Positions 1 through 5,189 of a stretch of 7,115 nt of DNA are shown here, piece by piece. Numbering within the stretch: position 1 is the stretch's first letter; every line of letters begins with the position of its first letter. The translations under genes and the position numbers were made by a program. The DNA is from an uncultured Candidatus Pelagibacter sp. GTDB lineage: Bacteria > Pseudomonadota > Alphaproteobacteria > Pelagibacterales > Pelagibacteraceae. The stretch lies in NCBI GenBank assembly GCA_913043015.1, contig CAJWKX010000035.1:1-7115 (forward strand). Reading direction: 5' to 3'. The notes beneath the pieces are model-generated. The model was not told where the DNA came from. It was given only the letters and a program-made list of their open reading frames with translations, and made no database searches.

Positions 1-58
1 TATTTTTATTAAAAATCTTTTCTTTGCTTATAATGACTAATTTTTTATTTGGATCCAT
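1..58 (-). CDS. 5' end of an unidentified gene (runs off the left edge)
   Basis: A minus-strand ATG at 58-56 opens a frame that stays open to the left edge, giving 19 residues: MDPNKKLVIISKEKIFNKN. A polar start followed by a beta-strand-like KKLVIIS is a common opening for nucleotide- or sugar-binding alpha/beta proteins, but no family can be named from this much. No good ribosome-binding site is visible. It keeps the orientation of the operon and begins 19 bases after the stop of the SIS remnant. Confidence 0.4.
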   Translation of the reverse strand, partial: MDPNKKLVIISKEKIFNKN

Positions 59-77
59 ATTTATAGATAATTGTCTT

Positions 78-149
78 CTAATGAAATAGTGTCGTTATCA
101 AAGTAGAAAAATCTTCCAAGTAATTTTTCACAATATCTTTATCAGACAT
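78..149 (-). pseudogene. truncated remnant of a second SIS-isomerase gene (5' end only)
   Basis: A 23-codon minus-strand frame reads MSDKDIVKNYLEDFSTLI and then five unrelated residues before TAG at 80-78. Its first 18 residues match the start of the intact SIS isomerase at 5141 (MSDKDFVKEYLNDFSALI) at 14 of 18 positions, and the DNA matches at about 43 of 54 bases. Several differences are synonymous third-base changes (GTA/GTG, TAT/TAC, TTA/TTG), so this is an old, diverged homologue that was once under coding selection rather than a fresh duplication. After codon 18 similarity stops abruptly and no phosphate-binding loop follows, so it cannot be a working enzyme. It sits 60 bases after the PPTase stop; that 60-base gap is AT-rich with no clear terminator. 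Confidence 0.65.
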
Positions 150-209
150 AATTTATATATAAATTTTTATTAGAAAACTTTAAAACTTAATAAAAAAAAT
201 TTTTAAAAT

Positions 210-797
210 CTAAGTTTGAATACAAACGGCAACACATACTCCAGCAGAATGACTTATGCTTATATGATAGTTTTGAAAAACAGGACAACCATTTACGTGA
301 GTAATTTCAATTTTTTTAAAATCATTTTTGTTGCCAGTTTTCCTTATACTTTCTTTTGCTGAATATATGCCACAAATTGTTTCCACGGCATCAGACCTGC
401 TCACACTGTAAGCAATTTCTTTATCTGTAAAATAGTCTTTTATAAAATTGGATTTTTTTAAATCTTTTTCATCTATTAATTTTGAAAATTCCTCAACATT
501 TTGAATATCAATTCCAACGGCAAAGTTATTTTTGCTTATATTTTTTCTTTTTATCCCATTAATTTTCTTTTCTATATTTTGGAATTTTTTAATTTCGAGA
601 TGTTTTGCATCATTTAAAATGTCTTTAATTTTAAAAATATTATCAATTAGTGTTTTATTAATTTTTCTACCACTCTTTTTACATAAAGTTATAAAAGCAT
701 ACTGTTGAGCAGAAGATAGTTTAATATTCGAATCAACATTAAAAACTTTACCTGTAATTCGATTAACTATATCAATGATTTCTTTATCGTCATTCAT
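210..797 (-). CDS. 4'-phosphopantetheinyl transferase (AcpS-like) with N-terminal ACP-like domain
   Basis: Residues are numbered from the longer possible start at 845 (211 residues). The C-terminal half (108-211) is an AcpS-type transferase that moves phosphopantetheine from CoA to a carrier Ser: FAVGIDI (108-114, metal-binding Asp113), YFTDKEIAYS (138-147), GIYSAKESIRK (159-169, equivalent to AKEA) and ISISHSAGVCVAV near the C-terminus. The first ~95 residues are absent from ordinary AcpS (~120 residues). They look like a small acyl carrier domain: helix EIIDIVNRITGKVFNV (22-37), a loop with Ser44-Ser45 where a carrier has DSL, helix AQQYAFITLCKK (46-57), and a final NKTLIDNIFKIKDILN (63-78). 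The loop is shorter than in E. coli ACP, so a working carrier Ser is uncertain. I prefer Met17 (797) as start: it gives 195 residues, begins just before the first ACP helix, lies one base after the E2 stop and has a GAAGGA site 7 bases upstream. The 845 start would overlap E2 by 47 bases and has no good site. Confidence 0.85.
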   Translation of the reverse strand: MNDDKEIIDIVNRITGKVFNVDSNIKLSSAQQYAFITLCKKSGRKINKTLIDNIFKIKDILNDAKHLEIKKFQNIEKKINGIKRKNISKNNFAVGIDIQNVEEFSKLIDEKDLKKSNFIKDYFTDKEIAYSVSRSDAVETICGIYSAKESIRKTGNKNDFKKIEITHVNGCPVFQNYHISISHSAGVCVAVCIQT

Positions 798-798
798 C

Positions 799-1968
799 TT
801 ACCATCCTTCGAAACATATTCTGCAGCAAATTTTTTCTTGTCCATTATTAGTTAACACTTTCAAAAAGCCAAGTTCGCCAGAAGCCTTAGAAGTTTTTAA
901 ATCTTTACCACAAAAATAACATTCATAATCATCAGTAAAAGTTGTACTATCGTCACTATCTATAATCGAATTAATTTTAAAATGTTTTAATACATTTTTT
1001 TCTAAATCATTCAAAAAATTGGAAGCATATTGACCACTTATAATTCTATGATCAAAAGAAAAAGATATTATATTTTTATTTACTGAAGGTTTACTAAGAC
1101 CTATTGTGCAAGAAGACTTGGAAGGTATTAACGGGTAAAAACCCAATAAAGAATTACTGCTTAAATCAGAAAGTGTAATTGTTGAAGTTTTTGATTGATT
1201 TGTAGTAAATTTTTTAATCGTAGCAGAAACAATTGAATCTTGAATTTTTGCTCTAATGGAGTCAAGATCTAGTTTATTCGTTTCTCCAAGATTTACTACA
1301 TTTAATTTATCATCAACATCAATTGTATATCCAAAGTTTACATAATCATAAATTTTTAACTCACCATTTGGCTGCAAGTGCGAATTAATTTTTTTGTATT
1401 TTTTTATTAGTATTGATGTTTCATAAATAATTAGATCGGATATATTATTTTCAAACAAATCTTGTTGTTCATCAACTCTTTCGGTTGTTTGTATTTCCTT
1501 ATGCAGACATGAAACAAGGCTAGCAAAATTTACCTCTAAAAGATTTTTAGTTTCAGCTGATTTGTATGGATCTTTGGGTATTATGATGTCTAGATACTTA
1601 TTTATTTGTTTAATATTATCTTGGTCTTTATTCAAATTATTGAAAGATCGGGATACATTAAATCCAATTTTTTTTGTCTTATTTATATTTTTTTTATTAA
1701 TTAATTTTACATTTGTTAGTTGGGCATCTGATAATTTATCTTTAAAAAATGAGCAAATTATATCTCCAACTTTTATTTTAGAATTCTCATCAACTTTTCT
1801 AACTATAAATCCATCGCAGGGCGCATCAAGCTCAACTGCAATTTTTGAAGTTTCAATTTCTACAAATGATTGACCTTTTTTAACAAAGTGATTATTTGGT
1901 ACTAAGTATTTTTGTAGTACGTATTCATCATCGATTGTGTTTAATTTCTCTATAACAAAATTATGCAT
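799..1968 (-). CDS. E2-like lipoyl acyltransferase with C-terminal Cys4 knuckle
   Basis: The 389-residue protein has three visible parts. Residues 1-78 form a biotinyl/lipoyl domain with the modification motif IETSKIAVELDAP; Lys42 is the predicted lipoylated residue. Residues about 80-135 are a Lys/Asn-rich linker in which I see no peripheral subunit-binding domain. Residues about 137-330 match the E2 catalytic (CAT-like) domain: YETSILIKKYKKINSHL (182-198), YVNFGYTIDVDDKLNVV (209-225), STITLSDLS (262-270), TIGLSKPS (288-295) and FSFDHRIISGQYASNFLNDL (303-322). The catalytic His307 is kept, but the usual Asp of DHRxxDG is Ser311. A short tail holds two CxxC pairs (Cys350/353 and Cys382/385), a likely zinc ribbon not normal for E2 proteins. 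The product should receive an acyl group from the upstream E1 and pass it to a thiol, CoA by default or a carrier-protein phosphopantetheine here. The protein is shorter and more divergent than housekeeping E2 enzymes. Confidence 0.85.
   Translation of the reverse strand: MHNFVIEKLNTIDDEYVLQKYLVPNNHFVKKGQSFVEIETSKIAVELDAPCDGFIVRKVDENSKIKVGDIICSFFKDKLSDAQLTNVKLINKKNINKTKKIGFNVSRSFNNLNKDQDNIKQINKYLDIIIPKDPYKSAETKNLLEVNFASLVSCLHKEIQTTERVDEQQDLFENNISDLIIYETSILIKKYKKINSHLQPNGELKIYDYVNFGYTIDVDDKLNVVNLGETNKLDLDSIRAKIQDSIVSATIKKFTTNQSKTSTITLSDLSSNSLLGFYPLIPSKSSCTIGLSKPSVNKNIISFSFDHRIISGQYASNFLNDLEKNVLKHFKINSIIDSDDSTTFTDDYECYFCGKDLKTSKASGELGFLKVLTNNGQEKICCRICFEGW
805..810 (-). promoter_or_regulatory. 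Shine-Dalgarno site deciding the PPTase start
   Basis: On the minus strand GAAGGA occupies 810-805, with 7 bases to the ATG at 797-795. It lies inside the last codons of the E2 gene, whose TAA is at 801-799, so ribosomes finishing E2 could re-initiate one base later. It is the best ribosome-binding site I found in a window where most starts have weak ones. Confidence 0.6.
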
Positions 1969-3943
1969 CTAAAAGCTTATGAATCTCACTACAAATTCTT
2001 TTTATGTTTGGCAAGCATTGTTCTTCAAGATTTTTGGCTGATGGAATAGGCACTGAAAATGATCCTAGTCTACGAATTTTACCAAAATAGCAATTATCTT
2101 TCAATAAATACGCTATTTCAGCACTAATACCAAAGTTCACACTTCCTTCCTCAACAATCAAAACGCCCTGTGTTTTTGAAATTTGTTTAATAAATGAAGA
2201 TATTTCTAAAGGGTTTAATTTCAAAAGATTAACTAACACAAAAGTTGCATTAATTTCCTCCACTATTTTATTATAGTTATCATAAATTAATCTAGCAGTT
2301 TCTCCATAAGTAACTATACAAAAGTGGCTTTTATTATATTTTGGTTTTATTAATATATTTCCTAAAGAAATATTATTTTTTTTAATTTCTAAATTATTAT
2401 TAATTTCTATGCTTTTTCTAGTATATTCAATTTTATTTTCAATTATTATTGAAGGACATTTTTGTGAAAAAATATCTTTGTAAGTTAATTTAGGATCCTC
2501 CAAAGAAGTTGGGGATACAACAAGCAGATTATCAATTCCACACAAAAATTTCTCAAGTGATTGTGAGTGTGTTGGTCCATATCCTCTTTTGCCTCCCATT
2601 GGCATTCTTAAAATTGCTGGACAGGATATTTTTTTTCCATACATATGGTGATACTTAGAAATACCATTGATAATTTGATCGAAAGCATTGGTTACGAAAT
2701 CACCAAACATTATTTCTGCACAGACCTTTCCTCCAGAAAGAGCTATTCCAGCTGTCATACCAACAATAGTTGCTTCACTAATAGGAGTGGTTACCACTTG
2801 CTTTGGATATTTTTTGCTGATTCCCTTAGTTGCTTTAAATGCACCGCCATAAGGATCTGCAATATCCTCTCCGATTATTACGCCATTGCTCGAGGCAAAT
2901 TCATGCAAAAAATTGTTAAGAACTTCTATAAACCTGCCTTTATAATTCGTTTTTGCCTCCTTGTAAAAATCAGAGGTATTTTTCGGCAATTGGTCTCCTA
3001 AATATGAATGAAGATCTAAACTTTCTTTTTTTGATGATTCTTCAAAATAGTCACCGATTTCATCATCAATTAATGCAAATTTTTTCGCAAAATGGATAGA
3101 TTTTCTTTTTATAATATTTAACGGATCTATATTTTTAAAATAATTAATTTCATCTGCCGATCTATCGTCATCACCCTTTGAGTGTGCATTTAATCTATAA
3201 GTTTGAATAATTATTGCGATGGGTTCAGAATTATTTTTTATTATCTTATAAGCTTTTTCAACTCCAACGAATAAATTATTAATTTCCCAGGTGTTAAAAA
3301 TAAATGTTTTTATACCAAAAGCTTCAAATCTAGATTTAATATCTCCTGAAGTATTAATATCCTGTGGTGTTGATTGTGAGTAAAAATTATTTTCACAAAT
3401 AAACATTTGTGGCAGTTTAAGCAATGAAGCCACATTCAAAGCTTCGTAAATGACGCCTTCACCAAAAGTTCCCTCACCAAGAATTGTAGTTACAATTGAG
3501 TTTTTATTCCGTTCATTAAAAGCAATGCCTGAGCCTACTGGAACAAGAAGACCTTGTGGGCCATTAGAGATAAACCCTTTATCATATAGATGTTGGCTGC
3601 TTCCAATACCACTGCAAATTCCTGTTTTTTTTCCAAACAGTTCGTCAATAAGACTTTTCCAATTTTTTGTTTTTGCTATAAAATGTCCGTGACATCTATG
3701 ACTTGAAGTAATCCAGTCATTGGAAGACAATACTCTTCCTAAAGCAACGGCGCTAAATTCCTGACCAACACATGTATGAATAGTTCCATCAAGTTTTCCC
3801 TCTCCAAAAGCTTTTAAAAGTGAAGTTTCTACAGATCTTATTCTGTAAGCTTCAAAAATATTATTTTCAAACTTTTTTATTTCTTCTAAATCAAATTTAA
3901 AATTTGAATATTTCTTCTTTATATCTTCAATATTTATAAACAT
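1961..3943 (-). CDS. ThDP-dependent 2-oxoacid dehydrogenase-type E1, fused alpha and beta subunits
   Basis: The 660-residue product joins an E1-alpha and an E1-beta domain that are separate in the common pyruvate, acetoin and branched-chain dehydrogenases. The alpha half (about 25-330) shows GTIHTCVGQE (53-62), SSHRCHGH (80-87), GSSQHLYD (114-121), the thiamine-diphosphate/Mg motif GEGTFGEG ending in NN (156-186) and YRLNAHSKGDDDR (249-261). The beta half (about 335-660) shows GEDIADPYGGAFKATKG (358-374), TPISEATIVG (386-395, with the Glu expected to activate ThDP), EIMFGDF (410-416), GPTHSQS (456-462) and a transketolase-C-like end with IVEEGS. It should decarboxylate a 2-oxoacid, or cleave a ketose, and acylate a lipoyl group. 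The first motif has Glu157 where the canonical GDG carries Asp. Its stop overlaps the E2 start by 8 bases, suggesting translational coupling. Pyruvate is the default guess, but the surface-glycan setting argues for a specialised substrate. Confidence 0.9.
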   Translation of the reverse strand: MFINIEDIKKKYSNFKFDLEEIKKFENNIFEAYRIRSVETSLLKAFGEGKLDGTIHTCVGQEFSAVALGRVLSSNDWITSSHRCHGHFIAKTKNWKSLIDELFGKKTGICSGIGSSQHLYDKGFISNGPQGLLVPVGSGIAFNERNKNSIVTTILGEGTFGEGVIYEALNVASLLKLPQMFICENNFYSQSTPQDINTSGDIKSRFEAFGIKTFIFNTWEINNLFVGVEKAYKIIKNNSEPIAIIIQTYRLNAHSKGDDDRSADEINYFKNIDPLNIIKRKSIHFAKKFALIDDEIGDYFEESSKKESLDLHSYLGDQLPKNTSDFYKEAKTNYKGRFIEVLNNFLHEFASSNGVIIGEDIADPYGGAFKATKGISKKYPKQVVTTPISEATIVGMTAGIALSGGKVCAEIMFGDFVTNAFDQIINGISKYHHMYGKKISCPAILRMPMGGKRGYGPTHSQSLEKFLCGIDNLLVVSPTSLEDPKLTYKDIFSQKCPSIIIENKIEYTRKSIEINNNLEIKKNNISLGNILIKPKYNKSHFCIVTYGETARLIYDNYNKIVEEINATFVLVNLLKLNPLEISSFIKQISKTQGVLIVEEGSVNFGISAEIAYLLKDNCYFGKIRRLGSFSVPIPSAKNLEEQCLPNIKRICSEIHKLLDA

Positions 3944-3959
3944 AAATTATGAAAAATTT

Positions 3960-4559
3960 CTAATTTTTACGATCATTACTCAATTTTTTAATCAGTTTGG
4001 CAGGATTGCCTCCAACTATAGAGTAAGCATCCACATCTCTTGTAATAATAGAGCCTGCATTAACTATAGAGTGATTCCCAATTTTAGTATTTCTAGTAAT
4101 TACGCAATTGGCACCAACCCATACGCCGTTACCAATAATAATTTTTCCACCTGTGTGTCCTTGATATTTTATTGGAACATTAATATTTTTATACTCATGA
4201 TCTGAAGCACGAATAACAGTATTTTGTCCAACGGTAACATCATTTCCTATTTCTATAATACCCTTGTCAGAAGCGTTTATGTTTGTGTTATAATTAAATG
4301 AAACATTGTTACCAATTTTTATATCTCCGTCATTAGCATTTATCGAAGAATATCTTTCAAAAAAAACATTGTTTCCTATTTCAATATTTTTGAAACCGGT
4401 TATTTCAACGCCCATTCTTAAGGAAATATTAGAACCTTTTTTTTTAAAAAAATTAACAATTGTTAATCTTCTTAGGATGTCTCCGGTTTTACCAGGAAAA
4501 AACTGAGAAAATGTAAAAAATATTCTTATTACTTCTACATAAATTTTTCTAAAAAACAT
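3960..4559 (-). CDS. hexapeptide-repeat (left-handed beta-helix) acyltransferase
   Basis: This 199-residue protein belongs to the trimeric left-handed beta-helix acyltransferases (NodL/LacA/WbbJ type), which move an acetyl or other acyl group onto a sugar hydroxyl or amine. Imperfect hexapeptide repeats begin near residue 45 and include IEIGNNVFF (59-67), IKIGNNVSF (80-88), IEIGNDVTVGQNTVI (102-116) and IIIGNGVWVGANCVI (140-154). His121 in SDHEY (119-123) sits where these enzymes carry the catalytic His. It ends with the typical IVGGNPAKLIKKL. The basic, Phe-rich first 40 residues could associate with the membrane but are not a clear transmembrane helix. The gene lies between the SIS isomerase (12 bases) and the E1 gene (16 bases). 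Because the next three genes look like an acyl-group supply system, this enzyme may accept an acyl-carrier-protein donor rather than acetyl-CoA; that is inference. Confidence 0.9.
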   Translation of the reverse strand: MFFRKIYVEVIRIFFTFSQFFPGKTGDILRRLTIVNFFKKKGSNISLRMGVEITGFKNIEIGNNVFFERYSSINANDGDIKIGNNVSFNYNTNINASDKGIIEIGNDVTVGQNTVIRASDHEYKNINVPIKYQGHTGGKIIIGNGVWVGANCVITRNTKIGNHSIVNAGSIITRDVDAYSIVGGNPAKLIKKLSNDRKN

Positions 4560-4571
4560 TTTAATTAAATC

Positions 4572-5141
4572 TTATTTTGGTAAATACTCACGCTTACCGA
4601 TAATCAAATCAACAATGGTTAGAAGCCAAACTTGATGAATATTTTCTACGAAATTATATGCTTTACTATCAATCCAAAAATTCACATCTCCAAGTTTAGA
4701 AAGCGGATTATTTTTTTCATGTCCTGTAAAAGTAATTATCGTGGATATCTTTTTAACCTTTGCCGCCTTGCATGCATTAAGCATGTTTGGTGATTTTCCA
4801 CTTGAAGAAATCAAAATCAAAACATCTCCTTTGTCTGCGTAAAAATCAACCGCTTTTTCGACCCATTTTTCAAAACCATAATCATTTGAAAAACAGGTAA
4901 TTAAATCAGATTCATTGAAGTTGACACATCTTATATTTCCATTTTTTGTTAAATCTACACTGAAATGACTTGCAATGGCTGCGCTTCCACCGTTTCCAAA
5001 AATCATAATTTTTGTTCCATTTTTTTTAGTTCGAGCTAGTAAATCTTTTACTTCTATAATTTTTTTAATTGTTTGATCGTCTGGCTTTATGAGAGCAGAA
5101 AAATCATTTAAATATTCTTTTACAAAATCTTTATCAGACAT
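4572..5141 (-). CDS. SIS-domain sugar-phosphate isomerase (GmhA-like)
   Basis: The 189-residue product has the fold and length of phosphoheptose isomerases, which convert sedoheptulose 7-phosphate to glycero-manno-heptose 7-phosphate for LPS or S-layer/capsule heptose. Visible features are the phosphate-binding FGNGGSAAIASHF (residues 48-60), ITCFSNDYGFEKW (81-93), a second phosphate loop ISSSGKSPN (111-119) and ENIHQVW (166-172), whose His169 aligns with the catalytic His180 of E. coli GmhA. The residue aligning with GmhA Glu65 is Asp63, in the motif SVDLTKN, so the exact substrate may differ. It starts 48 bases after the glycosyltransferase, the largest clear gap between intact genes here; I see no convincing promoter in that gap. 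The next gene starts 12 bases after its stop. The usual heptose kinase and nucleotidyltransferase partners are not in the window. DiaA-like proteins share the fold but fit this context less well. Confidence 0.85.
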   Translation of the reverse strand: MSDKDFVKEYLNDFSALIKPDDQTIKKIIEVKDLLARTKKNGTKIMIFGNGGSAAIASHFSVDLTKNGNIRCVNFNESDLITCFSNDYGFEKWVEKAVDFYADKGDVLILISSSGKSPNMLNACKAAKVKKISTIITFTGHEKNNPLSKLGDVNFWIDSKAYNFVENIHQVWLLTIVDLIIGKREYLPK

Positions 5142-5189
5142 ATAATCTATTTTATTCTTTAAGCTCTATAATGTTAATATTTTATGAAA

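Noticed and set aside
61..113. +1 frame reading GRFFYFDNDTISLEDNYL ending two bases before the next ATG, as a gene of its own
   Set aside because: It has no ATG, GTG or TTG start in frame and overlaps the clearly homologous SIS remnant. It is kept only as a possible gene tail in the remnant finding.
150..209. Possible terminator after the PPTase gene
   Set aside because: The 60 bases are A/T runs with only weak A-to-T pairing and no GC-containing stem, so no intrinsic terminator can be supported.
1562..1873. Plus-strand open frame of about 100 codons with a hydrophobic product
   Set aside because: It lies antisense to the lipoyl and linker part of E2. The hydrophobic residues follow from reading AT-rich Lys/Asn codons on the opposite strand. 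The same applies to the other plus-strand frames at 2645-3001, 3450-3692, 4306-4506 and 6237-6425.
799..3943. Housekeeping pyruvate dehydrogenase operon
   Set aside because: The E1 is fused, E2 is short and divergent with an altered active-site motif and a Cys tail, no E3 is present, and the neighbours are glycan genes and a PPTase. A dedicated accessory system fits better.
4452..4467. Perfect 16-base palindrome ATTAACAATTGTTAAT inside the acyltransferase gene
   Set aside because: It lies in coding sequence, is almost all A/T, and a palindrome of this length is not unlikely by chance in an AT-rich window of 7 kb. No second copy was noticed.
5142..5189. Possible promoter in the gap before the SIS isomerase gene
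   Set aside because: TATAAT-like strings occur, as expected in such AT-rich DNA, but no matching -35 element at proper spacing was seen. The gap could simply be intra-operon.
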